A stretch of 64,000 bases of DNA from Paracoccaceae bacterium (GCA_030697175.1 JAUYQR010000011.1:62001-126000), one strand, 5' to 3'; positions 28,557 through 37,564 are shown, numbered from the stretch's first letter. Notes: generated by a model not told the origin, from the letters alone. Made by a program: numbers and translations.

Positions 28557-29945
28557 ATGTTCAAGGATTTCGTAGATTTGACCCGTCGCGGCGCCAAGCA
28601 TGACAAGGTCCTGCCCTTTGTCGGCGGCAAAGCCAGCCAACCACAACTGCCCGCCGTTCTGGTGCCTGAAGACCGCGAGCTGCAGGAATCGCTGGAACTC
28701 AAAAGCCGCCTGCACGAGGTGCTGCTGGAACGCCTCAACCTTGCCGCCATCGACAAGGTCGAACCCGAAGAACTGCGCCGCGAGGTGTCGGCCCTTGTGA
28801 ACGACGAACTGCGCGACAGCGGCAAGCCGCTCCGCGCCGAGGAATTCCGCAAGCTCGTGAGCGAGCTGATGGACGAGGTTCTGGGCCTTGGCCCGCTGGA
28901 ACCGCTGATGGCCGACCCGACCATCAACGACATCCTCGTCAACGGCCACAGCAACGTCTTCGTCGAACGCAACGGCGTGCTGGAACGGGCCCGCGCCCGG
29001 TTCCGCGACGAACGCCATCTGCTGCGGATCATCGAAAAGATCGTCTCCCGCGTCGGTCGTCGCGTCGATGAAAGCAGCCCCTGGGTCGATGCGCGCCTCG
29101 AAGACGGCAGCCGCGTCAACGCGATCATCCGGCCCTGCGCCATCGACGGCCCCAGCCTGTCGATCCGCAAGTTTGCCCGCAACCCGCTGACCCTGGCGCG
29201 CATGGTCGAAATCGGCACCATCACCGAACCCGCCGCGCGCTTCCTGCAGGCGCTGGTCGCGGCGCGGATGAACATCCTGATCTCGGGTGGCACCGGTTCC
29301 GGCAAGACCACGCTTTTGAACGCGATCTCTGCCGCGATCGACGACCGCTCGCGCATCGTCACCATCGAGGACGCGGCCGAACTGCAACTGCAACAGGCCC
29401 ATGTCGTGCGCCTTGAAACCCGCCCGCCAAACCCGAACGGGCAGGGCGCGGTGATCCAGCGCGACCTCGTGCGCAACGCGCTCCGGATGCGCCCGGACCG
29501 CATCATCGTGGGCGAGGTTCGCGGCGCCGAAGCCTTCGACATGCTGCAGGCGATGAACACCGGCCACGACGGCTCGATGACCACCATCCACGCCAACTCC
29601 GCCCGCGATGCCCTGGGCCGGGTGGAACAGATGGTCACCATGATCGGCCTCGACCTGCCGCTGTCGGCGGTGCGCGCGCAGGTCGCCTCCGGCATCCAGA
29701 TCGTGCTGCAGGTGGCCCGCATGTCGGACGGCACCCGCCGTCTGCTCAGCATCAGCGAGATCACCGGCCTCGAAGGCTCGGTCATCACCATGCAGGACAT
29801 CTTCGTGTTCCGCCGCCTTGGCCGCAGCGAAGAAGGCGCCATCCTTGGTGAATTCGTGCCCACCGGCATCCGCCCGCACTGCGCCGACGCGCTTGCCAAC
29901 GCCGGTGTGCATTTCGACCCCGCCGACTTCATCAGAAGGAGCTGA
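28557..29945 (+). CDS. cpaF: Tad pilus secretion ATPase CpaF/TadA
   Basis: A 462-residue type II/IV secretion ATPase. Walker A ISGGTGSGKTT lies near 242-252, the Asp box TIEDAAELQL after it, Walker B RPDRIIVGEVRG, and the His box TGHDGSMTTIHAN. It powers Flp pilus polymerisation from the cytoplasmic face as a hexamer. It starts 3 bases after cpaE and reads as one full-length family member. Confidence 0.96.
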   Translation: MFKDFVDLTRRGAKHDKVLPFVGGKASQPQLPAVLVPEDRELQESLELKSRLHEVLLERLNLAAIDKVEPEELRREVSALVNDELRDSGKPLRAEEFRKLVSELMDEVLGLGPLEPLMADPTINDILVNGHSNVFVERNGVLERARARFRDERHLLRIIEKIVSRVGRRVDESSPWVDARLEDGSRVNAIIRPCAIDGPSLSIRKFARNPLTLARMVEIGTITEPAARFLQALVAARMNILISGGTGSGKTTLLNAISAAIDDRSRIVTIEDAAELQLQQAHVVRLETRPPNPNGQGAVIQRDLVRNALRMRPDRIIVGEVRGAEAFDMLQAMNTGHDGSMTTIHANSARDALGRVEQMVTMIGLDLPLSAVRAQVASGIQIVLQVARMSDGTRRLLSISEITGLEGSVITMQDIFVFRRLGRSEEGAILGEFVPTGIRPHCADALANAGVHFDPADFIRRS

Positions 29946-29951
29946 CCTCCC

Positions 29952-30935
29952 GTGTCCGTCCTCTCCGCCTTTCTGACCGAACAGAACATCATGCTGCTGG
30001 TCTATTGCGGCATTGCGCTTGGCGTTCTTCTGGCCTTCACCGCGCTCAGCTCGTTTCTGAACAGCCGCGAAACGACCGGCGAAGTGCGCTCGCGCCGCCT
30101 GCGCATGATCCGCGAAGGCCGCAGCATCGAAGAACGCCTGTCGCTCCTGAAGCCGCCCTCGTCAGAAGATGCGACAGGCCAGCCAGCCTTCATGCGCCGC
30201 CTTGCCGTCCTTCTGCGCCGCTCCGGCCTGACCTTCACGCCAGGCGCGTTTCTCGGGATCTGCACACTCCTTTCGGCGGCGATTTTCGGGGCGTTGATGC
30301 TGACGCCGGTGCCGGTGCTCCTTGCGGCCATTGCGGCGCTGGTGGCGGGGTTCGCCATCCCGGTCATAGCCCTGCGCATCCGCGTCGACCGCCAGACCAA
30401 GGCGCTGGTCGCGCAACTGCCTGACGCACTGGAACTGATGGCGCGCGGCCTGCGCGTCGGTCATCCGCTCAATACCTCCATCGGGGCGGTTGCCCAGGAA
30501 ATGGCCGACCCGATCGGCAGCGAATTCGGCATCATCTACGACCAGGTGAACTACGGCGACGACCTGCCCGAAGCCTTCCGCGATTTCGCCGAGCGCGTCG
30601 AACTGGAAGACGTCTATTACCTCTCGGCCAGCATCGGCATCCAGCACGGCACCGGCAGCGACCTGTCGCGCGTGGTCGAACTTCTGGCCAAGGTGATCCG
30701 CGGCCGCATCATGATGCGCCGCAAGATCCGCGCGATCTCGTCCGAAGGCCGCGCCTCCGCCTGGTTCTTGTCGGTGATCCCGATCCTGATGTTTGTCTTC
30801 ACCTCGATATCGTCGCCCACCTACTACGGCGGCGTCTACGACGAACCGCTGTTCATCCCGATGGCCAGTGCCGTGGTGATCCTGACGGTTCTGAACGCCA
30901 TCATCCTGCGCCGCTTGGTCAACTTCCACGTCTGA
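29952..30935 (+). CDS. tadB: Tad inner-membrane platform protein TadB
   Basis: A 327-residue GspF/TadB-type protein: N-terminal membrane helix (IMLLVYCGIALGVLLAFTALS), two more helices near 100-140, a cytoplasmic GspF-type region (ALVAQLPDALELMARGLRVGHPL, then DPIGSEFGIIYDQVNYG), and two C-terminal helices. It forms the membrane platform with TadC. The start is GTG 29952, with AGGAG about 10 bases upstream; no better ATG is available. Confidence 0.92.
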   Translation: MSVLSAFLTEQNIMLLVYCGIALGVLLAFTALSSFLNSRETTGEVRSRRLRMIREGRSIEERLSLLKPPSSEDATGQPAFMRRLAVLLRRSGLTFTPGAFLGICTLLSAAIFGALMLTPVPVLLAAIAALVAGFAIPVIALRIRVDRQTKALVAQLPDALELMARGLRVGHPLNTSIGAVAQEMADPIGSEFGIIYDQVNYGDDLPEAFRDFAERVELEDVYYLSASIGIQHGTGSDLSRVVELLAKVIRGRIMMRRKIRAISSEGRASAWFLSVIPILMFVFTSISSPTYYGGVYDEPLFIPMASAVVILTVLNAIILRRLVNFHV

Positions 30936-30959
30936 ATCCACGTCTGATCGGAGACCGTC

Positions 30960-31955
30960 ATGCTCGATTACCTTCAACTCCTGTCGCTCCGCCTCGGCCT
31001 TCCGGTCGAGACGCTGCTTGCGGTGGGCGTCGGCATTGGCGTCCTTCTTCTGCTGTTCGGCATCTACGCAGCCCTGAAACGGCCCGATCCCGCCGTGGCG
31101 CGCATTGCCGCCATTTCCGGCGCCCGGCGGCTTGAACGGCAGGACCGGCAGTTCCTGATGCCCGCCGACAAAGGCCCCGGCGCCCTGATGAAAGCCTTCA
31201 TTCCGGGCGAAAAGCAGGAACGCAACACCCTGCAGCGGCGGCTGGCACAGGCCGGAATGACCTCGCCGAACGCGCTGCAGATCTACACCATGCTGCGCAT
31301 CGTGCTGGGCATCGGGCTTCCGACGCTGTTCGTGATCCTGCTCTTTCTGTCCCGCCTGCCGGAATCCCCCCTGCCCGCCGCCATCGCGACACGGCTGGCA
31401 GGGCTTGGCAACCTTGGCACCTACCAGATCCTCGCGGTGCTGATCTGGCTTGGCTACTTCGGCCCGTCGAACTGGCTGAACGGGCGGGTCAAGGCGCGCA
31501 AACTGCGGATCGAGGAAAGCTTCCCGAACGCGCTTGATCTGATCCAGATCTCGATCGAGGCGGGCATGGGCTTTGACGCCGCGATGACCCGCGTCGGCAA
31601 CGAGTTGAAACACGCCTCGCCCGAAATCGCCCACGAATTCCTCACCGTGCAGCACCAGGTCCAGGCCGGTCGCCCGCGCGAGGCGGCACTGCGCGACATG
31701 GCCGACCGCGTCGGTCTGGAAACCGTCCGCTCCTTCGCCAACGTCGTGCATCAGTCGATGAAATTCGGCACCAGCATGGCGCAGGCGATGACCACCTATT
31801 CCGAAGAACTGCGCCAGACCCGCGAACTGCGCGCTCAGGAAATGGCCAACAAGCTGCCCGTCAAGATGTCAGGCGTGATGGCCACGCTGATGCTTCCCGC
31901 GCTCGTCATCATGACGATAGGGCCTGTCGTGATTCGGTATCTGGCCAATTTCTGA
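30960..31955 (+). CDS. tadC: Tad inner-membrane platform protein TadC
   Basis: A 331-residue partner of TadB with the same topology: N-terminal helix (LLAVGVGIGVLLLLFGIY), a helix pair near 110-180, the GspF-type region (IEESFPNALDLIQISIEAGMGFDAAM), and a C-terminal helix (MATLMLPALVIMTIGPVVI). It starts 24 bases after tadB. A terminator follows, ending the main tad transcript. Confidence 0.92.
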   Translation: MLDYLQLLSLRLGLPVETLLAVGVGIGVLLLLFGIYAALKRPDPAVARIAAISGARRLERQDRQFLMPADKGPGALMKAFIPGEKQERNTLQRRLAQAGMTSPNALQIYTMLRIVLGIGLPTLFVILLFLSRLPESPLPAAIATRLAGLGNLGTYQILAVLIWLGYFGPSNWLNGRVKARKLRIEESFPNALDLIQISIEAGMGFDAAMTRVGNELKHASPEIAHEFLTVQHQVQAGRPREAALRDMADRVGLETVRSFANVVHQSMKFGTSMAQAMTTYSEELRQTRELRAQEMANKLPVKMSGVMATLMLPALVIMTIGPVVIRYLANF

Positions 31956-31977
31956 CCCCAACCCGCCTTCAGATCAG

Positions 31978-32009
31978 CGCAAAACGCAACACAGTCTGTT
32001 GCGCTTTTC
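31978..32009 (+). terminator. Rho-independent terminator of the tad operon
   Basis: CGCAACA at 31985-31991 and TGTTGCG at 31997-32003 form a 7-bp stem with a 5-base loop. An A-run precedes it and CTTTTC follows, so it could work in both directions. It lies about 25 bases after the tadC stop. Confidence 0.7.
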
Positions 32010-32234
32010 GGCGTAGTGCTGGTCAGCCGACTGTGAAATCCTCAACAATCGCTGCACTTATCCCCGCTCGGGCCACAAGGTTAACAGAAGGTGAACAGAT
32101 CGTTTTTGTCTGGTTCATCTTCGCTGGTGCAAGGTTCCAACATAGCGAGTCTGGATATTGTGCCTTGGCTCGTCATTCGCGGTCCACGTTCGTGCTGTGA
32201 CTGTTGGCAGAATTTATTTGGTGTGCGAGTAGTG

Positions 32235-33077
32235 ATGATACCTTCCGGCAACAGACTTTCCGGCACTCCGGAAAGCAGCCAAATCGCCGAAATTGGCATG
32301 ATCGGAGCGGTCGCTCAGTGGTGCGAATGCCTGCATGGTAGCCATCCCCTGCTCAAAAGCCTCGCATCCATCGCCAATGGTCTTGATGCCGAAATCATCG
32401 CCCTTGTGCGTTACGGTCGTGGCGGTGATGCGGCAGGGCGCACCGTGGCCTGGGACCGCGCCGCCCTCGACGTGCGTGGCGGCCGCCTCGACTGCGGCTT
32501 TGCCCGATCGCTGCTGGCCCCGTATTTCGATGCCGCGCGCCCCGGCAGTCTCTGGTTCCGCTCGATGAGCGAAGAGGGCAAGTCGCCCGATCTCGTGGAT
32601 TTTCACGCCGCCCGCCAACTGCGCGAACTGGTGGTCATCCCGCTGGAATCGAACGCCCGCTTCATCGACACGATCGAGGTGCATTTCGACACCCGGCTGC
32701 GCGCCCACCAGCAGATCATGCTGAATGCGCTCGGCCCCGTCCTTGCCCGCACATGGCAGAACCGTGCGCAGGGCCTGTTCACCGAATCCCTCCTGCGCCT
32801 CGCGCCAACCCCGGTTGCCGTCAGGCTGGCCCCGATCCTCAGCATCGAAAACCCCGCGCGGCTCAGCCGGGCCGAATATCGGGTTGGCCTGATGCTCAGC
32901 CGCGGCCTGTCGGTCGACCATGTGAAGGCCGAGCTTGGCATCCGCGACTCCACCCTGCGCACCCATCTGGGCAACCTCTACGCCAAGACCGGTTCCTCGA
33001 ACCTCAGCGAACTGGTCTACCGGCTGACCTCAGGCGCCCCCTTCGGCACCACGCTGGACCCGGTCCGTCTGGCGTGA
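32235..33077 (+). CDS. LuxR-type transcriptional regulator in the tad locus
   Basis: About 280 residues. The C-terminal 60 residues are a LuxR/FixJ helix-turn-helix (LSRAEYRVGLMLSRGLSVDHVKAELGI followed by STLRTHLGNLYAKTG). The N-terminal part is a sensor-like domain without a clear autoinducer signature, so the signal is unknown. ATG 32235 (MIPSGNRLSG) is preferred because the upstream frame, open to 32091, is A+T-rich and lies in the promoter region. The stop overlaps the GTG start of the prepilin peptidase gene, so the two are one transcript after the tad terminator. Confidence 0.85.
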   Translation: MIPSGNRLSGTPESSQIAEIGMIGAVAQWCECLHGSHPLLKSLASIANGLDAEIIALVRYGRGGDAAGRTVAWDRAALDVRGGRLDCGFARSLLAPYFDAARPGSLWFRSMSEEGKSPDLVDFHAARQLRELVVIPLESNARFIDTIEVHFDTRLRAHQQIMLNALGPVLARTWQNRAQGLFTESLLRLAPTPVAVRLAPILSIENPARLSRAEYRVGLMLSRGLSVDHVKAELGIRDSTLRTHLGNLYAKTGSSNLSELVYRLTSGAPFGTTLDPVRLA

Positions 33078-33553
33078 CCGATCCGGCCACCCTGCTGGTG
33101 CTGGTGCTGGTGCCGGTGCTTCTGGCCAGCGCGGTCAGCGACCTGCGCTTTCTGACGATTCCGAACCGCCATGTGCTTCTGGGGCTTGGCCTTTTCATCC
33201 TCGCCGCGCCCTTCGCCCTGACCTGGCCCGACCTCGCGCCGCGCCTGATCGCCGCCGCCATCACCTTCGCCATCGGCTTTGTCCTCTTTGCGCTGCGCCT
33301 CTTTGGCGGCGGCGATGTCAAGATGATGCCGGTGGTGATGCTGTTCATCCCGTCGCCCGACCTCGTGCTGTATCTGCGCCTCTTCGCCGCGGCGCTGCTG
33401 GTCGTCACCCTTTCCGCCCTCGTCTTGCAAAACGCGCCCCTGTTTCGCAACCTCGGCTGGGAAAGCGCGCGCAACCGCCGCCACGTCCCGGTCGGGGTGG
33501 CAATGGCCGCCTCCGTCCTCCTCCTGATCGGCTTTCGCGTCTGGCAGGGCTGA
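33074..33553 (+). CDS. cpaA: Prepilin peptidase CpaA/TadV
   Basis: A 159-residue membrane aspartic peptidase of the A24 type, the short form lacking a methylase domain. It has about four hydrophobic segments. Catalytic aspartates are Asp23 in ASAVSDLRFLTIPNR and Asp81 in GGGDVKMM. It would cleave the Flp and TadE/F leaders at the inner membrane. GTG 33074 is coupled to the LuxR stop (GTGA). It sits in a separate transcription unit from the other tad genes. Confidence 0.9.
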   Translation: MTDPATLLVLVLVPVLLASAVSDLRFLTIPNRHVLLGLGLFILAAPFALTWPDLAPRLIAAAITFAIGFVLFALRLFGGGDVKMMPVVMLFIPSPDLVLYLRLFAAALLVVTLSALVLQNAPLFRNLGWESARNRRHVPVGVAMAASVLLLIGFRVWQG

Positions 33554-33592
33554 ACGCTTGAACCCCGCGGTGCTGCCCTGCATCCTGCCCCG

Positions 33593-34072
33593 ATGACCAC
33601 ACCCTGCCGCTGCACGGCGCCCTATGACTGGCAGGCGCTCCTCACCCTGATCCAGACCGAATTCGCCGCGATGGACGGGCGCATCGACCCGCCCTCCTCG
33701 ATGCACCGCCTGACCGCTGCCGCCATCGCCGAACAGGCCGCAACGGCCGAGGTCTGGGCCATCGGCACCCCGCCCGTCGCCTGCGTTTTCCTGACCCCGC
33801 GCCCCGACAGTCTCGACACAGGCAGCCTCTACATCGGCAAACTCGCGGTCGCCCGCGGCCAACGCCGGCAAGGCCTCGCCCGCGCCCTCATCGCCACCGC
33901 CGAGACGCGCGCCCGCGCCCTTGGCCTGCCGGTGCTGGAATTGCAGTCCCGGGTGGAACTCACCGAAAACCACGATACCTTCCGTGCGCTCGGCTTCATC
34001 GAGGTCGCGCGCACCGCCCATCCCGGATACGACCGCCCCACCTCGATCACCTTCCGCCGCCCCGTTCCGTAA
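33593..34072 (+). CDS. GNAT-family acetyltransferase
   Basis: A 159-residue protein with the GNAT acetyl-CoA motif (LYIGKLAVARGQRRQGLARALI, around residues 80-102) and the C-terminal NHDTFRALGFIEV segment. The substrate is unknown. ATG 33593 lies 39 bases after cpaA, and fmn reductase-like and other unrelated genes follow in tight spacing. Confidence 0.85.
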   Translation: MTTPCRCTAPYDWQALLTLIQTEFAAMDGRIDPPSSMHRLTAAAIAEQAATAEVWAIGTPPVACVFLTPRPDSLDTGSLYIGKLAVARGQRRQGLARALIATAETRARALGLPVLELQSRVELTENHDTFRALGFIEVARTAHPGYDRPTSITFRRPVP

Positions 34073-34086
34073 CCCGAAGGCTTCCC

Positions 34087-34626
34087 ATGCTCACCCTCCT
34101 CGGCATCCCCGGCGCCCTCCGCGCCGCCTCCACCAACCGCCGCCTCCTCGCCGAAGCCCGCACAGCCTTCGGCGACGCCGCCCAGACCGAGGCCAACCTC
34201 CGCCTGCCCCTCTACGACGGCGACCATGAGGACGCCCACGGCATCCCACCCGAGGTGCAGACCCTCGCCGACCAGATCGCCACCGCCGATGCCATCGTCA
34301 TCGCCACGCCCGAATACAACAAGGCGCTCCCCGGTGTCCTGAAGAACGCGCTCGACTGGGTCAGCCGCACCAGCGGCGCCCCGTTCCGCGACAAACCGGT
34401 GGCGATCATCTCGGCCGCCGATGGCCGTGGCGGCGGCGACCGCTCGCAGTTTTCGCTCCGCCTCGCCCTCACCCCGTTCCGCCCCCGGCTGCTCAGCGGC
34501 CCCGAGGTGCTGGTCGCCGACAGCAGCCACGCCTTCACCCCCGAAGGCCGCCTGATCGACGCGCGCACCCAAAAAGCCCTGGCCGAGTTGATGCAGGCCC
34601 TGCGCGCCGAGGCATCCCGCATCTGA
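34087..34626 (+). CDS. NADPH-dependent FMN reductase
   Basis: A 179-residue flavodoxin-like protein. It opens LLGIPGALRAASTNRRLL (the phosphate-binding loop of the FMN_red family) and has the ATPEYNKALPGVLKNALDW motif. Such enzymes reduce FMN, quinones or chromate-like acceptors with NAD(P)H. It starts 14 bases after the GNAT gene. The physiological substrate is not known. Confidence 0.88.
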   Translation: MLTLLGIPGALRAASTNRRLLAEARTAFGDAAQTEANLRLPLYDGDHEDAHGIPPEVQTLADQIATADAIVIATPEYNKALPGVLKNALDWVSRTSGAPFRDKPVAIISAADGRGGGDRSQFSLRLALTPFRPRLLSGPEVLVADSSHAFTPEGRLIDARTQKALAELMQALRAEASRI

Positions 34627-34629
34627 AGG

Positions 34630-34698
34630 CTTCCCTTCTGCAAGAATTTCCTCGGGGCTGAGCCCCGGCCCGCCGGAGCGGGGGGCAGACAGCCCCCT
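34630..34698 (-). terminator. 3'-end element of the FAD oxidase gene
   Basis: On the minus strand hairpin GGGGGCTGTCTGCCCCC directly follows (and overlaps) the stop at 34697, then GGGGCTCAGCCCC (34654-34666), then GAGGAAATTCTTGCAGAAGG. The first hairpin is the same sequence as after cobO, and the tail is a diverged copy of the same element. Confidence 0.6.
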
Positions 34699-35740
34699 AA
34701 AGCGACGCCTCCACCCGAAACCCGTCCGGCACGCCGTCGCGTCTCTCCAGCACCAGATCGGCCATCACCTCCGCCACCTTCGGCGCCATCCCGAAGCCGA
34801 TCTTGAACCCCCCGTTCGCCACGAACCACCCCGGCCGCCCCGGCCACGGCCCCAGCATCGGCGCCCGGCTTCGCGCCCTCGGGCGCACCCCGGCCCAGCG
34901 CTCCACCACCGCCGCCCCCTCCAGCATCGGCACCGCCGCCACCGCCTGCGCGATCAACGCCTCCAGCGCCGCGTCGGTCCCCAGATCCTGCCACGCGCTC
35001 TCGCTGGTCGACCCGATCGCCACCGTCCCGTTCACATGCGGCACGATATGCAGCGCATCGGCAAACACCTGCGGCCACCCCGCCGCATCGAACCGCAGCG
35101 CCGCCGCCTGCCCCTTCACCCCGCCGCCGACCGCCCGGCCCACCGATCCCGACAGCGCCGCCAACCCCGCCACCCCGGTCGCATCCACCACCGCACCCGC
35201 CTCCGTCCCGTCCCGCACCACCTCGCCGCCCAGCGCCACCACCGCCCCCGCCAGCGCCGCCAACCCGATCCGTGGCGAAAGCCGCGCCGTCAGAGTGTCG
35301 CGCACCACCAGACCCGTGGCCGACACCGGCCCCCAACCCGCAGGCGCATCCTCCACCCGCCACACCGCCGCATCGCCCCACAGCGCCGCCGCCGTCACCT
35401 CGCGCCCCCGCGCCACCTCCACCGCCCGCGCATCCATCAACGGCTGCAACCGCCCCGACCGCAGATAGCCCGTCGCCAACCCCGACACCGCGCCCACCTC
35501 TGCCCACCAGCCTTCCGCCATGAGCAGACTTTCCAACTGAAACTGCTTCTTGCCGTTCCACGCCTCTGGCACATGCGGTGCCAGCGCGCCCACCAGCCCG
35601 CCCGACGATCCCGCGCCAACCCCGCCGGGGTCGATCACCCGCACCCGTGCCCCGCGCCGCGCGCAGGCAAAGGCGATCGACAGGCCAAAGATCCCCGCCC
35701 CCCGAACCGTGACATCAACCGTCACATCCACCCTTGCCAT
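34697..35740 (-). CDS. FAD-dependent oxidoreductase, probable stand-alone MnmC oxidase half
   Basis: A 347-residue DAO-family flavoprotein. The Rossmann dinucleotide motif reads VRGAGIFGLSIAFACARRGA; SGGLVGALAPHVPE, RLSPRIGLAAL and the C-terminal NGGFKIGFGMAPKVAEVMADL are typical of the MnmC C-terminal/glycine-oxidase group. It lies head to head, 39 bases apart, with an MnmD methyltransferase gene; in E. coli these activities are the two halves of MnmC, which completes mnm5s2U34 in tRNA. I infer it is the cmnm-removing oxidase, but another amino-acid oxidase role is possible. ATG 35740 (MARVDVTVDVTVRG) is chosen. Confidence 0.82.
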   Translation of the reverse strand: MARVDVTVDVTVRGAGIFGLSIAFACARRGARVRVIDPGGVGAGSSGGLVGALAPHVPEAWNGKKQFQLESLLMAEGWWAEVGAVSGLATGYLRSGRLQPLMDARAVEVARGREVTAAALWGDAAVWRVEDAPAGWGPVSATGLVVRDTLTARLSPRIGLAALAGAVVALGGEVVRDGTEAGAVVDATGVAGLAALSGSVGRAVGGGVKGQAAALRFDAAGWPQVFADALHIVPHVNGTVAIGSTSESAWQDLGTDAALEALIAQAVAAVPMLEGAAVVERWAGVRPRARSRAPMLGPWPGRPGWFVANGGFKIGFGMAPKVAEVMADLVLERRDGVPDGFRVEASL

Positions 35741-35779
35741 TCCGCCCGCCCTTGCCCATTCACCGTTCAAACCGGGGTA

Positions 35780-36514
35780 ATGCAAATGCCACCACAGCCA
35801 CAACCCGATCTGGATTGGCGCGACGAGGTGATCCCCGTCTCCCGCACCTTCGACGACCCGTATTTCTCATTGTCCGGCGGCCTCGCCGAAACCCGCCACG
35901 TGTTCCTTGCCGGCAACCACCTTCCCGCCCGCTTCCGCGATGGCTTCCACATCGCGGAACTCGGTTTCGGCACCGGCCTCAACCTCCTCGCCACCCTCGC
36001 GGCCCATACCGGCGACCAACACCTGCACTACACCAGCTTCGAGGCCTTCCCGCTCCCCGCCCCCGACATGGCCCGCGCCCTCGCCGCCTTCCCCGAGGTC
36101 ACCCCCCACGCCGAGACCCTCCTCACCCAATGGGCCACCGGCGCCACCACGCTCCACTTCCCGCACCTCACCGCCACGATCATCCTCGGCGACGCCCGCG
36201 ATACCCTGCCCGCATGGCAAACCAGCGCCGACGCCTGGTTCCTCGACGGCTTCTCCCCCGCGAAAAACCCAGAGCTGTGGTCCCCCGCCCTGATGCACCA
36301 TGTCGCCCGCCACACTGTCCCCGGCGGCACCTTTGCCACCTATACCGCCGCAGGCCACGTCCGCCGCGCGCTGGCCGAGGCGGGCTTTGCCGTCACCCGC
36401 CAACCCGGCTTTGGCCGCAAGCGTCACATGACGGCGGGCGTTCTCCCCCCGGAATTCGTCCCGGAACTCCCACCGGAACTCCCACCGGAACTCTCCCGCG
36501 AACTCCCCCTGTAA
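35780..36514 (+). CDS. mnmD: tRNA mnm5U34 methyltransferase MnmD
   Basis: A 244-residue SAM-dependent methyltransferase of the DUF752/MnmC-N type. Motifs: HIAELGFGTGLNLLATLA (SAM binding), AWFLDGFSPAKNPELWSP (hallmark of MnmD) and GFGRKRHMTAG. It makes the final methylation of nm5s2U34 in tRNA. ATG 35780 (MQMPPQP) fits; the frame extends further upstream only as a shadow of the divergent gene. The C-terminus ends in three PEL repeats from a short tandem repeat near 36463-36495. Confidence 0.92.
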   Translation: MQMPPQPQPDLDWRDEVIPVSRTFDDPYFSLSGGLAETRHVFLAGNHLPARFRDGFHIAELGFGTGLNLLATLAAHTGDQHLHYTSFEAFPLPAPDMARALAAFPEVTPHAETLLTQWATGATTLHFPHLTATIILGDARDTLPAWQTSADAWFLDGFSPAKNPELWSPALMHHVARHTVPGGTFATYTAAGHVRRALAEAGFAVTRQPGFGRKRHMTAGVLPPEFVPELPPELPPELSRELPL

Positions 36515-36544
36515 CCCCCGCTGCCATCGTGCTACGGCGCGGCA

Positions 36545-37465
36545 ATGACCACCCGCACCATGACCGCGCCGCAAGACACCATGCTCGGCATCTGGCTGAT
36601 GATCGCCACGTCGATCGTCTTTGCCGCGCAGGACGGGATTTCGCGCCACCTTGGCGACGCCTACGGCGTGACCATGGTCGTGATGATCCGGTTCTGGTTC
36701 TTCGGCCTTTTTGCCGTCGCCCTTGCCGCGCGCAGCCCCGGCGGCATCAGGGCGGCCGCCCGCAGCGCCTACCCCGTGACCCAGATCTTCCGCGGCGTCC
36801 TCCTCGTGGTCGAGATTTGCGTCATGGTGGTCGCTTTCGTCCAGCTTGGCCTGATCGAGGCGCACGCCGTCTTTACCAGCTACCCCCTCCTCGTCGCAGC
36901 CCTCTCCGGCCCGATCCTCGGTGAAAAGGTCGGCTGGCGGCGCTGGACCGCCATCCTTGTCGGCTTCATCGGCGTGATCATCATCCTGCAACCCAGTGCG
37001 GGCGTGTTTTCGCCCTGGGCGCTGGTCCCGCTGCTGGCCGCAACCATGTTCGCCGTCTACGCCCTGCTCACCCGCTTTGTCGCCCGCAAGGACAGCGCCT
37101 CGGTCAGCTTCTTCTGGACCGGCGTCGCGGGCGCACTGGTCATGACGCCGGTCGGGCTGTGGAACTGGGTGCCGATGTCCGCGCCCGATTGGGGCTGGAT
37201 GGGCCTTCTGTGCTGCACCGCCGTGACCGGCCATTGGCTTTTGATCAAGGCCTATGCCGTGGCCGAGGCGTCTGCCGTGCAGCCGTTCGCCTACCTGCAA
37301 CTGGTGTTCGCCTCGATGGTCGGGCTTTTCGTGTTCAGCGAGGTGTTGCGCCTTAACGTCGCCATCGGCGCCGTCATCGTCGTTGCCGCCGGTGTCTTCA
37401 CCCTCTGGCGTCAGCGTGTGCGGGAAAAGGCGGCCCTGCGCGAAGGGCATGGCGGGACCGTCTGA
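36545..37465 (+). CDS. EamA/DMT-family transporter
   Basis: A 306-residue inner-membrane protein with ten hydrophobic segments arranged as two EamA repeats (first half LGIWLMIATSIVFAAQDGISR, second half SPWALVPLLAATMFAVYALL). Family members export metabolites or amino acids; the substrate is unknown. It begins 30 bases after mnmD and about 100 bases before gpmI. Confidence 0.88.
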   Translation: MTTRTMTAPQDTMLGIWLMIATSIVFAAQDGISRHLGDAYGVTMVVMIRFWFFGLFAVALAARSPGGIRAAARSAYPVTQIFRGVLLVVEICVMVVAFVQLGLIEAHAVFTSYPLLVAALSGPILGEKVGWRRWTAILVGFIGVIIILQPSAGVFSPWALVPLLAATMFAVYALLTRFVARKDSASVSFFWTGVAGALVMTPVGLWNWVPMSAPDWGWMGLLCCTAVTGHWLLIKAYAVAEASAVQPFAYLQLVFASMVGLFVFSEVLRLNVAIGAVIVVAAGVFTLWRQRVREKAALREGHGGTV

Positions 37466-37564
37466 CACTGGCCGCCGCAGGGCCACCCCGGCCCCTGCCA
37501 CACCCCCGGTTGCCCCGCCCCCGTCCTGCGCGTAAAACCCGAACCAGCAACAGGAGCCCACCCC

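Noticed and set aside
28115-29992. 625-codon minus-strand open frame
   Set aside because: Antisense to cpaF and the end of cpaE, which are unambiguous genes; Ser/Arg-rich shadow sequence.
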